The notes beneath the pieces were generated by a model that was not told the DNA's origin, ran no database searches, and saw only the letters and a program-made list of their open reading frames with translations. The translations under genes were made by a program, and so were the position numbers. From NCBI GenBank assembly GCA_028554795.2, contig CM068825.1:155293553-155357552 (forward strand): 64,000 nucleotides of DNA, written 5' to 3'. Below are positions 36,027 to 45,400 of this stretch, piece after piece (the first letter of the stretch is position 1; every line of letters starts with the position of its first letter). The stretch comes from Sinohyriopsis cumingii (taxonomy: Eukaryota; Mollusca; Bivalvia; Unionida; Unionidae).

Positions 36027-37379
36027 TTATTTTGTTTTTGGTATCCTGATTTTTGTTTTGGCCTGCTTATAGTTTACCCCATGGGAGATCATATATTCGA
36101 CTATTAGGGCTTCTCTAAGAGCCCTGGGGCATTCTGCGTGGTTTGGTTTGTGGTTACCACTACAGTTAGCGCAGTGCTGATTGGTGGCGCTACATGTTTT
36201 CCGGTCTGGGTGGTGAAGACCACATTGATTGCACCGGAATAGGTTTCCGCAACTCTTAGAGTAATGCCCCCAATTTTTGCAGTTGCCACAGAACCGTGGT
36301 TTGTTTTTGAAAGCAAAAATTTTTTTAGCCTCGAGTTTTTCGGCTATTTTGATAGTTTCTGGGGTGGCGCCCTTAAAAAAGAGTACCACTGCAGTGCTAT
36401 CCTTTCCCCTTCTTGTTTTTAGGCGGATTGCTTTCTCTACTTCCTGTCCTTTACTCCTTATGTAGTCTACTATTTCATTGGTTTTATTTTGAGTTGATAC
36501 GTATATGACTCCTTTGTTGTGTGTTTTTGGGGGGTTTGGGTCTATGTGTTGTTTTGTTCTGTTGTGTCTAGTGACCTGAACATTTATTTGGTCTATTCTT
36601 TCAATTTCCATATATTTGGCAATCTGTTGTTCAGTGGTGCATTTGATTATCAGCAAGTCGTCTCTAGTGCTTTTAAGCGTGAATTCTCCTTGGTGATGTT
36701 TGTTCAATTGCCATGCTATGGTTTTAAAGGCTAACTTCGTTATTTTGGAATTTACTCCCTTGACGAAGAGAGTCAGTTCAGCGGGGTGTTTCTTGTTTTG
36801 GATATTTTGCAGACTGGTCTTTTTTCCCCTGGTGTTTGTCTCTTTAGCTGACTTTGTTTTGTTGTCCATAACCGGCTTGCTGGGTCTTGTATTCTGACAG
36901 TTAGTGTGTTCCTTATTCTTTCTAACTGGTATTTGGGATTTGGTTTTCCTATTATTCTTACCTTTTGTTGAGTCGTGTGTGACTGCTTTATTTGTGGTAG
37001 GGTGAGGGCGTTCTGTTTCATCTAGTAGGTTCTCAGTTTGAGTCCCCTGGCTGCTAGTGTTTTTAACCAGCGTGGTCTGGGTTGTTTTTGTGCTTGTTGA
37101 GTATTGTTCCTCAGTTTGGGTACTCATGTCGGATGTAGTTTTGCGGTTACTCGGTAGATTGTCCACATTCTCGTTTACGCTTGGTGACAGGTAGAGTCTA
37201 CTCATCGAGTCAGTTGGGGTCGAGTTGAAAATTGGCGTTAAGAACTGTATCTGTCGTTTTTCTCTTAGGGGGGATGAGACTGCTTCGGAGTAAGTTTGCC
37301 TTAGTTTATCTGCCTTTAGGTTGACCAGGCAGCTGAGATAACTATTTGATGATGTGACATTAATTTTGTTGTTATCCAT
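36027..37379 (-). CDS. LINE ORF1 protein (gag-like, three CCHC knuckles)
   Basis: A 450-residue open frame from ATG 37,379 (MDNNKINVTSSNSYLSCLVN). The frame is open further upstream, but without an earlier ATG in good context. The N-terminal 170 residues are Ser/Thr-rich, followed by a basic stretch (RKTKSQIPVRKNKEH) and then a middle domain (near residues 195-340: ELTLFVKGVNSKITKLAFKT..., GVIYVSTQNKTNEIVDYI) like the PRE/C2HC-associated fold of Jockey- and I-group ORF1. Near residues 362-420 are three zinc knuckles: CGNCKNWGHYSKSC, CNQCGLHHPDRKTC and CANCSGNHKPNHAEC. The family's role is to bind the LINE RNA and act as a nucleic-acid chaperone. It ends just before ORF2 starts at 35,939. Confidence 0.85.
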   Translation of the reverse strand: MDNNKINVTSSNSYLSCLVNLKADKLRQTYSEAVSSPLREKRQIQFLTPIFNSTPTDSMSRLYLSPSVNENVDNLPSNRKTTSDMSTQTEEQYSTSTKTTQTTLVKNTSSQGTQTENLLDETERPHPTTNKAVTHDSTKGKNNRKTKSQIPVRKNKEHTNCQNTRPSKPVMDNKTKSAKETNTRGKKTSLQNIQNKKHPAELTLFVKGVNSKITKLAFKTIAWQLNKHHQGEFTLKSTRDDLLIIKCTTEQQIAKYMEIERIDQINVQVTRHNRTKQHIDPNPPKTHNKGVIYVSTQNKTNEIVDYIRSKGQEVEKAIRLKTRRGKDSTAVVLFFKGATPETIKIAEKLEAKKIFAFKNKPRFCGNCKNWGHYSKSCGNLFRCNQCGLHHPDRKTCSATNQHCANCSGNHKPNHAECPRALREALIVEYMISHGVNYKQAKTKIRIPKTK

Positions 37380-37514
37380 CTTGAGTTTCTTTATTTGATG
37401 TAAGGTATATATGACGGGATATTTCTTTAGTTTTAATCCTGGGTTTGTTTTGATTTCTTGCAATTTATTTGAGTTTAATTCTAGCTTAAAGCTATCTGTC
37501 TTAACTATACTTTA

Positions 37515-39060
37515 TTCTACTTAGTACTATGAAAAAGCAACAGCTGTAAGGGGATATGCAAATAGCTTTTATTCTGATTTGTGTAATTAATTATTATATT
37601 ACTATTATCCAATTTAAACTTATTGAAAATTATTTTCTAGCCAAATGGTCAAAGTAAAAGGTTTTACTTACCCCGATCCAATTTTCTTTTTAAGATCTTT
37701 AGAGTTTTTAAATACAGCCTTCTAATTATACAAGTTTCATTACATTGGTCAATAATTAGTCACATGTGATGACACTTGTAACTAATCAAACCACAGCAAC
37801 TGAGAGCAGACTAAGCACTGATATTTATATGGTACAGTGGCAATATACAGTCTGTCTGCCGCAACACATGAAACAAACTGGACAAATCTGAAAGCCTTGA
37901 ATTTGACTTTATTTATCTGTATGGTAGAACAGAACCTGAGTTGAAAAGCTTTTAAAGAAAGACCTTGATATCAAACCTAATAATAACTGCAGGAGTTATA
38001 TTATGGATAATTAACCATTCTCTCAGTTTCAAACTGGGCATTCCATCCCATGGGGTTCTAAATGTAAACCAAGTGTAACTGATATCCTAATGAACTGTAA
38101 AGACCATAGCAGCACAACAGCAGGGGACCAGGTATGTCCAGATCCAGAAATCACAGACCAGTTTCAAACTGATGATGAACCACATAAAAATTACACATCT
38201 GCTAGAACTTATGAAGATAACTTAAATTGCATTATTATTAATCCTCCTCCTCACATTCATCATAATTGAGATGCATCATATATGTTTTATTGTAAAATAG
38301 TTTATGCAACATAATTCAGTGAAGACCTTTGCTGCCAATTTACCAGTGAACAATGAACATATTTTATGTTGTAACAAGGAGCATCATTTAAACATTATGA
38401 TACACTTATCATACCTGTATATGAAATCTTAATACTAACACTTATACTTGCAATACTACTACTAATAAAAACACCTGCATTGATAATTTGATTATGTTCA
38501 ATTGGACTTGTATCTAAATGATCACCAGCTGTATGAAAAGACATATTTTAATATATAGATATTGGATGGAATACTAGTTACCACAATTGAATAGTCATAT
38601 GATAAATGATATATTATTTTAAACAATTTATATTTGCAGTGAAACATACTTTTACATTATTTTCACTTAAATTTCATTTATAGAGCAGTATACTCTGCAT
38701 TCATTAAATTACTGAAATGGTTATAATACAACAACAAATACTGCAACTTCCAGAATCACAAAAATCAAAAGATATAAACAAAAACTTCCCTACATGTATC
38801 AACAGTTGTCACTTAATAGACAGAACTCTGAAGATTTAGAATAGGATGTTAACAAATTAGGTATTCAAGTTAAAAAGAAAAAAATACCAAGTAAGCTTAC
38901 TACCAAAAAATCAAACAATAACAGTGAATTTTAGTACATTCCCAGGAAACAGAATATATGACTAAAATATTATGTAAACAAAAATTCCATCACTTTTTTC
39001 AGATGCAACATGCATACCCCAACCCATCCTTCTTGATCATAAAGTATACCAGCATTCCAC
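37515..39060. other. no gene seen
   Basis: AT-rich, short frames only, no recognised repeat. Confidence 0.5.
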
Positions 39061-39065
39061 TATAA

Positions 39066-39250
39066 GATGGGGAGCTGTAGTGGCTCAGTGGTTAGCTTTC
39101 TGGACCTGTGAAATAAGGTAGGTTCAAATTCTACCATCAGACCAACCTGGGTTAGCTACCATGGTGTGTCCTTGGGCAAGGCACTATACTTAAAGTGCCT
39201 TGGCACTAAATAACTTACTTGTGTTGGTTTACCATAAAAGGCCAAACCAA
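39066..39250 (+). mobile_element. tRNA-derived SINE, family B, copy 2
   Basis: A box GTGGCTCAGTGGTTAGC (about 39,080-39,096) and B box GGTTCAAATTC (about 39,121-39,131). The body contains GTGTCCTTGGGCAAGGCACT (about 39,164-39,183), a sequence type common in the conserved body of invertebrate SINEs, then an A-rich end (39,255-39,264). The head matches the copy at 15.98 kb. Confidence 0.75.
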
Positions 39251-39264
39251 ACACAAAAAAAAAA

Positions 39265-40070
39265 CAACTTTAAAATATGAGTTTTGTCAATACTAAGTAA
39301 TTGAAAATCATACTGAAGAAATGTTTTTGTTAATACAGATTAATGGATCTAAAAAATCTCTTTCTTCTGCAGGAGTTTAAAATGTTAAATTAAAAAGGTC
39401 ATGGTACACATTGCTTTGTTCGTACACATCAGGCTCCGTAACCCATATCCAACTAAAAATTTTAGTAGAGTCTGAATAAAACATATTTTAATCTGGATGA
39501 TAATATTCTTTCTCCATTCATATATTACACCACCAAGATTGATCCAAATAAGATTACATTTTACTATAACACTGAGGATGAGTATGCCTCTTAACAACTT
39601 ACAAATGTGGAGAGAATGGAGTTAAACTGAACTTTGATTTCTTTTCAACCATAGCACAAGATGATCATTTATTATGAAAAAACCTGAATAAAGTTGGAGT
39701 TCATAACCATGACAGTCTTGATACAATATAAATTCAATATATTATTGTTGTCTTGAGGTATAGTTCTGTATATTACAATCTCACACAAGATCAGGGTATA
39801 TTTTAGTACCATACAGTTAATTCGGGATTGTATTAATACCTATTCTGGTGAATGAACATTAAATAAGATTTACTATTTTGGAACCAGTTGCAATAAAGTT
39901 TACTAAACAAGAGAAAATATGACTTTACTATAATATCTAAAATGTAAAATCTGCAAACAGAATACTTGCTTGACTTTACACTTCAACTATATCATAATAT
40001 TTATTTGAAATGAATTTATACAAATGGCATTAAATTTGGTTTCAGGCTGGTAATGACAATGGTAGTAGTG
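39265..40070. other. no gene seen
   Basis: AT-rich; the minus frame at 39,385-39,597 has no recognisable domain. Confidence 0.5.
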
Positions 40071-40079
40071 AATAGGGAC

Positions 40080-40290
40080 GGTCTAGGGACTAGGGAACTT
40101 CCATGTTAAAAAGGGTATATCCACTCTGGGGACTATGTAATTTAACATGGGAGAAAAAAAAAAATATCCATTCTAGGGACAAGGGGAATTTAACATGGGA
40201 GAAAGAAAAAAAACTATTCACTCTAGGGACAAGGGAAATTGAACATGGGGAATAAATCGTGGGACTGTCTTGGGACTAGGGGAAATGGAA
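40080..40290. repeat. short tandem repeat at the left edge of the virus-like fossil
   Basis: Four degenerate units of 43-50 bp with the anchors CT(A/G)GGGAC (40,083, 40,126, 40,173, 40,223) and AACATGGG(A/G), separated by A-rich runs. It leads directly into the hairpin at 40,294. Confidence 0.75.
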
Positions 40291-40293
40291 CAG

Positions 40294-40325
40294 GGTCGGG
40301 ACCCTATTTTAATAAGGTCCCGACC
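40294..40325. repeat. perfect 10-bp hairpin
   Basis: GGTCGGGACC (40,294-40,303) and GGTCCCGACC (40,316-40,325) are exact reverse complements around a 12-base AT-rich loop. Inference: possibly part of the terminal region or a replication signal of the neighbouring element. Confidence 0.8.
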
Positions 40326-40438
40326 TGATGGGTCTATGAAAATGGAACAGGCGAAAATTGAAACAGGGAGGGGTCTCTATTTTTTTATTATTTTTTTAAA
40401 CAAAAAAATAAAAAAAGGGGTAGGCAATTGAAAGTCAA

Positions 40439-40476
40439 GATCTTTTCGAGAGATAGGAATGGCCCTGAAAAGGGCC
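40439..40476 (-). terminator. histone-type mRNA 3' stem-loop (minus-strand gene)
   Basis: On the minus strand GGCCCTTTTCAGGGCC (40,476-40,461) has the six-pair stem and UUUC loop of animal replication-dependent histone mRNAs. ATTCCTATCTCTCGAAAAGAT follows, whose GAAAAGAT resembles the purine-rich element that pairs with U7 snRNA. It sits 12 bases past the stop of the small minus-strand gene. Known: the stem-loop binds SLBP and directs cleavage without polyadenylation. Confidence 0.75.
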
Positions 40477-40488
40477 TTTGGTTTTATG

Positions 40489-40734
40489 TTAATATACCCT
40501 TAACATAAAGGGCATCTGTGACATCTTCTTCTTGACCTTAGGCTGTGCCTGACTGCAGGACCATAGATTAAGACTCTTTTGAGGCATCCTTGATGCTCCA
40601 CATAAGATTCTTCGCATCCACAGGCTGGTGTCTGTCCTGTGGATAACTGTCCAGTTGGATCGGACATACATTGATATGTCCGTCCGGAACATCATCGAAG
40701 ACACAAGCGTTGAAGATTGTACATCGGTCCACAT
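40489..40734 (-). CDS. small protein of the virus-like fossil, unknown
   Basis: 81 residues from ATG 40,734 (MWTDVQSSTLVSSMMFRTDI). Rich in Ser and Met, with a basic stretch (QPKVKKKMSQ) near the C-terminus. It is not a histone in this frame and I recognise no family. A minus-strand TATA-like TATAAAT (40,787-40,781) lies about 50 bases upstream, and a histone-type stem-loop follows the stop. Inference: a small basic protein such as a DNA-packaging or regulatory protein, expressed together with the divergent neighbour. The short frame makes the coding call modest, but the promoter and 3' element on either side support it. Confidence 0.45.
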   Translation of the reverse strand: MWTDVQSSTLVSSMMFRTDISMYVRSNWTVIHRTDTSLWMRRILCGASRMPQKSLNLWSCSQAQPKVKKKMSQMPFMLRVY

Positions 40735-40954
40735 GTTGGGGTGCTGAGTAACGGGTGAAGGAATGCAGTGAACTGTACTTATTTATAGGGGGAGGAAGGA
40801 TTGAAACGGATTGAGTTTGTTGACCAATCCAAACACGCGTTACAAAATTCAGTCAGCCCACGTCCAATCCGAAGAGAGCAGTCTGTGACGTCACATAGTC
40901 TATATAGATTCGCTAGCGCCTGTGCGTAGTCAATCTAAGCGACAGTTTTTCAAC
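40735..40954. promoter_or_regulatory. bidirectional promoter
   Basis: 220 bp between two diverging start codons. Minus direction: TATAAAT at 40,787-40,781. Plus direction: TATATAG at 40,901-40,907, with CRE-like TGACGTCA (40,886-40,893) and CCAAT boxes at 40,824-40,828 and 40,864-40,868. Divergent genes with CCAAT and TATA boxes and stem-loop 3' ends are also the architecture of animal histone gene pairs. Confidence 0.65.
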
Positions 40955-41386
40955 ATGACGGAAACTCAGAAAACGATCAGTTTGGGTGCACTGATGGTGG
41001 AGACTACCCAAGGGAACCCAGGCTTACTTTCAGAAGAGGTGAATTGGGATTTTGTGGATTTTTTTACCTTGCAAGAATTTGTTCCTGAACCTTCGTCACC
41101 TTCTCCTTCATTACCGCACATGGAAAATTTTAGACAGAGACAGAAAGAAGAATTGGAGAAATTTATACAACAGCAAAAGGAAGCGGAACAAGCTTTTCTC
41201 CTACAGCAACAGCAGCAAGAAGAAGAGGTAAGAAAAAAACAAGAAGAAGAAGACGCAGCAGCAAAGAAACAAGGGTGTCAAAATCAAACGGTCACGGTAC
41301 TGTTAGACATTTTAGTTAAGAAGTCTGAAACAGATGTATCAGACTTCTTTATTACGGCCGAAGAGAATACGACCTTCCCAAGCTAA
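40955..41386 (+). CDS. Gln/Glu-rich protein of the virus-like fossil, unknown
   Basis: 143 residues from ATG 40,955 (MTETQKTISLGALMVETTQG), about 48 bases after a TATA box. Residues 1-60 are mixed with a short acidic/aromatic patch (NWDFVDFFTLQEF). Residues 60-115 are a charged Gln/Glu/Lys-rich stretch (heptad-like, ERQ-type coiled coil; five consecutive Gln). The C-terminus has TVTVLLDILVKKSETDVSDFF. No family is recognised. A second frame is open past the stop to 41,519, after which the histone-type stem-loop appears at 41,542, so the transcript's coding part could be longer than the first frame. Inference: a structural or regulatory accessory protein with a coiled coil. Confidence 0.5.
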   Translation: MTETQKTISLGALMVETTQGNPGLLSEEVNWDFVDFFTLQEFVPEPSSPSPSLPHMENFRQRQKEELEKFIQQQKEAEQAFLLQQQQQEEEVRKKQEEEDAAAKKQGCQNQTVTVLLDILVKKSETDVSDFFITAEENTTFPS

Positions 41387-41541
41387 ACACTCCAACCCTG
41401 TGACTACGCCTACTGCACCATCCTTAGTGATTTCAACGAAATCATCATCAACAGTACGCAGTCCAGAAGTAGGCCTTGGCCATGGCAAAGGCTTAAGACA
41501 GTTAAAGTTGATTGTTTAAACTCACCCCTTACACCAAAAAA

Positions 41542-41580
41542 GGCCCTTTTCAGGGCCATCCACGTCTCTCGAAAAGAGAT
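41542..41580 (+). terminator. histone-type mRNA 3' stem-loop (plus-strand gene)
   Basis: GGCCCTTTTCAGGGCC (41,542-41,557), preceded by A-rich CCAAAAAA and followed by ATCCA (canonical ACCCA), then GAAAAGAGAT at 41,571-41,580, about nine bases past the expected cleavage point, as for the U7-binding element. With 40,423-40,476 it forms an inverted repeat of 54 bp (41,542-41,595), including the outer words GGCAATTGAAAG and CTTTCAATTGCC. Confidence 0.8.
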
Positions 41581-41773
41581 AGGCTTTCAATTGCCAATAA
41601 CTAAAAAAAAACATTTTACCCAATAGTACCTGTCTGTGTATGAGTGTGCGTGAGTGTAGGTTCTTATTTTAAAATCAAAACCCAAAGACACTTACCTTTT
41701 ATAATTAATTTATTCTTTTATAAATATTTACAATTCACAATTCACAACAGAGCACTTTAAAAAGTTCATAGAC

Positions 41774-42230
41774 TTATTCTGTCTCATTGTTCACTCTCTG
41801 TTTTTTTAATTTCTTCACCGTCATAGTCTTTTCCTCCTCTTCCTCCTCACTTTCTTCCCTTCTTTTCTTCTCCTGTTTCTTTTTCTTCACCTGTCTGTTT
41901 TCTTCCTCTTCTTCTTCCTCTTCCTCTGAAGAATCCCTCTCTTCTTCTGACTCCTCTTGTTTCTTTTTTGGGCAGTCTGGTGACCAATGTCCTTTTTCTT
42001 GACAATAATAACAGGTATCTTGACTTTTGTCTCTTCTAACCCCTTTTTTTTCTTTTTTGACGGTCTGGACACTCTGAAGACCAATGCCCTTTCTTCTGAC
42101 AGATATAGCAAGTATCTTGACTTTTATCTTGAAAGGAAGGAGAGTAGTCCCTCGGCTGGTCTGAAGAGAATTTTCTAATGACCCCTCGGAAAGCTCTGAT
42201 GAAACGTTCAATCTTGGTAGTCTCTTCCAT
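41774..42230 (-). pseudogene. CCHC zinc-knuckle acidic protein of the virus-like fossil
   Basis: Minus strand from ATG 42,230 (MEETTKIERFIRAF). It has two retroviral-type zinc knuckles (CYICQKKGHWSSECP and CYYCQEKGHWSPDCP), then a long Glu/Lys-rich tail. It looks broken, about once. A TATA-like TATATAAA (42,292-42,285) lies about 55 bases upstream, and an AATAAA lies past its 3' end near 41,712 on the minus strand, so unlike the small pair it uses an ordinary poly(A) signal. Known: CCHC knuckles bind single-stranded nucleic acid. Such a protein is not part of the usual Polinton core set that I know of. Confidence 0.6.
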
Positions 42231-42450
42231 TGTTGTGCTCAGTTTGAGAGTGAAATGAATAGTGAAAGGACAAGACACATACCCTTTATATACGCTGGTC
42301 TGCTATGACTATAAATTAATCCATGGTGTTTAAACTTTAGTCATTTGACTTTTTGCTATCGAGATGAAATGATCCAATTCATTTGAGAAGAAAGAAGAAG
42401 AAAGTAAGAGGCAGAAACGTGATCTATCGCCTCGTACTAGGGCTGAAGTC
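42231..42450. promoter_or_regulatory. second divergent promoter region
   Basis: Minus-direction TATATAAA (42,292-42,285) and plus-direction TATAAAT (42,310-42,316) lie 17 bases apart, facing the zinc-knuckle gene and the polymerase gene respectively. Confidence 0.5.
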
Positions 42451-45400
42451 TTGGCACAAATTCATGCCAGTGATTTTGAAGAGGACATGAGTGAACCAGA
42501 ATCCAAACCCTCTAAACAAAGTTTACCACCCTTAGTCAACCCTGAAAAGTACTATGACATTCGAGAGACGGAAAAGCGTCCCTCTAGAAAATTTAGAACT
42601 ACGGCTTACAAATACACAGTGAAGTTTAAAGATTTCAAGTCTGAAGTACTGTTAGAGAAAGCAAAAGGGTTCATCACCGACATGTGGGATTCTTTGCTCA
42701 CCACACTCAAGCGACAATGTCAACCCAAAGAAGATGATCGCTTGAGACTTTCCATACAACATGACGGCTTGAAATCCCCTGTTTGGATCGAGTTTAGCAG
42801 CCCTGCAGAATTGACCACTTCCAAAGTCATGGACAAGATTCAACACGTGCAACAATCTAATGACCAGTTTGACATCACCGATGGAAAAGCCACACTGGAC
42901 ATGACCCACGTCTCTCCTCCTCAAGGGACCGGACAATGCAGAAAGACCTTATTGGTCAACAACCTTCGCATTACCAAAACAAGTCTTGTCCAAATTAACA
43001 ATTTTCAAGACCACATGTGTTTAGCCCGAGCCATCGTGGTGGGATGAACCTATGCCGACAAGAACGACACGGTAGAATGGAAAAGAGCCTGGGAGAACAT
43101 TCGAAAATCGAACCGAGCCAAACAACGAAATGAAGCAGAACTTCTGTTACAACAAGCATGCCTGTCCAAAGACACATCCTGTGGCATTCCTGAGATGCAA
43201 AAATTGCAAGATGCCCTAGCTCCACGATACACCTTGAAAGTGCACCCTCAAGAAGTGCGCGGGTCTCTGTTGTTTCGAGGGAAAGACTTTAAGGATGGAA
43301 AATACATTCACCTCTATCATCACGATGACCATTTCGATACCATTACCACTATCACTGGATTCCTGGGATACAAATATTACTGTGAGAAATGTGACTTATG
43401 ATGGTTATAATAATCGAGAGCAACACAAACATTGTGGATCGAAATGCTCAGGATGTTTGGCCTCTCAACCCTGTCTGAGCGAAGGGCAAGAACCAGTGCA
43501 TTGTCCTGCTTGTCTGCGCACATTTGTCAGCCCTGCCTGTTACCAACAACATCTGAAGATGCAAGGTTCACAGAAGAAATGTGCTTGTCAACTCCTGAGA
43601 TTGTGCCCAATGTGTGGAAAAGGTCTATGTATCAACAGTACCAAGGCACACGTATGTTCAGGAAAGAAAAAATGTCACATTTGTCACTGCATTGTGGACT
43701 TGGAACACCAATGCTACATACAAAAATACCAATCCCAACCAGAGAAAGAGGATGGTCACAAGAAGAAGAAAGGCAATTTCATCTTTTTCGATTTCGAATG
43801 CATGCAAGAGATCAGTATTCACATTCCAAATTTCTGCGTGGCTCATCGAGCGTGCGAGAAGTGATTCAAGAACCTATCTTGAGTTATTGCCCTCACTGCA
43901 GTAAGATTCCTGGAGGGCGTGAAAAAATCTTTCAAGGACCGAACACACTAGCCGATTTCACACAATGGGTCTTAGACCCCATCGACAAGACGTGGAGCCA
44001 AGAGGACATCGAACATTATTATGGAGATTGTCATTGTCATGCCACGGTGATGGCTCACAATTTCTCCGGATATGATGGACAGTTTCTTTTGAGATGTTAT
44101 ACGGAACGTGGCATCGAGCGTCCTAAAATCACTTTGAACGGAGCCAAAATCATTTTCATGCAAGTGGGACAAGTGCAGTTTAAAGATTCGATGAGCTACT
44201 TAGCCATGCCTTTGAGTCGAATGCCTAAAATGTTTGGAATGACAGAAATGGCTAAAGGGTACTTTCCACACTTTTTCAATACAGAAGCCAATCAACACGC
44301 CGTTCTACCCCATTTGCCTCAGGCTCACTATTACGACCCTGACAACATGCGTACCGAACGAGAAACTTTCTACGCTTGGTACCAGGCTCATGCCTCCAAC
44401 CCTTTCGACTTTCAGGAAGAAATGCTAAAGTATCGTCGTTCCGACATGGACATTTTACGGCGATGCTGTGGAAAATTTCGAGAACTGTTCATGGAACACG
44501 GAGGGGTTGATCATTTAAAAGAGGCTTGCACCATTGCCAAAGCGTGTTCCTTAGTCTACCGACAACGATTCATGCTTGAAAACACTGTGGCTGTCATCAG
44601 TCCTCGAACGACCAACTATGTCAAACGTCAATACTCGGTCAAAGCCCCATGCTGGTTGCATTACTTGTGCGACAAGGAAGACAAATGGATTCAGCATGCC
44701 CGCAACGGACAGGGCGAAAGATCATCGGAATGCATTCGGTCAATGGCTGGGACTTAGAAAACCCCAAGATCATGTACGAGTTTAACGGTTGCTTATTTCA
44801 CGGATGTCCCGTCTGTTACCCTGACCGCGGCACTAAAAATCAGTTCTTACAACGAACCATGGAAGACTTGTACCAGGCCATTTGTCAGCCACGCCTAAAG
44901 TTAGAACAGGAAGGATACCAAGTGGTGGAAATGTGGGAACACAAATACAATCACCGTTTGAACACCGATCCCGAGTTTAAACACCTCATGGAAAGTTACC
45001 AGTTCATGGACCCCCTGAACCCAAGTAATAGTTTGTACGGAGGAAGGACCAATGCCACCTGTTTGCTGTACCAAGCTGACGAAGAGAAAGGAGAAGAAAT
45101 CATATACTTGGACGTGTGTTCACTGTATCCCTACGTGTGCAAATATTGTTGCTTTCCTGCAGGGCACCCACAATTGTTCACCGAACACATCGACCTAAAA
45201 AACATTCGACAATACGAAGGCTTGATCAAGTGCAAAGTTTTGCCTCCCACGAACCTATACCATCCCGTCTTACCTCGCCATTGCCAAGGCAAACTTATGT
45301 TTCCTTTGTGCCGTACTTGTGCTGAAACGTGCAACCAAGATCAACCTTGTCATCACACCCAGGAAGAACGGGCCTTGACGGGGACATGGGTCAGCGTAGA

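Larger units (their letters stand above)
31561..37510 (-). mobile_element. I/Nimb-like LINE, nearly full length
   Basis: A minus-strand non-LTR retrotransposon with ORF1 (three CCHC knuckles), ORF2 (endonuclease, reverse transcriptase, RNase H, zinc-binding tail) and a 3' untranslated region of about 550 bp. RNase H in ORF2 places it in the I group; Nimb is the mollusc-rich branch I favour. ORF1 is open, while ORF2 carries three frameshifts and two stops that I can see, so it is dead but not old. The 5' end lies just right of ORF1 (about 37.5 kb) and the 3' end is a T-rich stretch (A-rich on the sense strand) near 31.56 kb. Confidence 0.8.

Noticed and set aside
32192-37021. Plus-strand hydrophobic frames across the I/Nimb-like LINE
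   Set aside because: Antisense shadows of an A-rich coding strand; the LINE motifs are all on the minus strand.
40489-41595. Host histone gene pair
   Set aside because: The promoter and 3' signals look histone-like, but neither frame encodes a histone and the pair adjoins the virus-like polymerase.
41787-42178. Plus-strand Ser-rich frames
   Set aside because: Shadows of the Glu/Lys-rich minus-strand zinc-knuckle gene.
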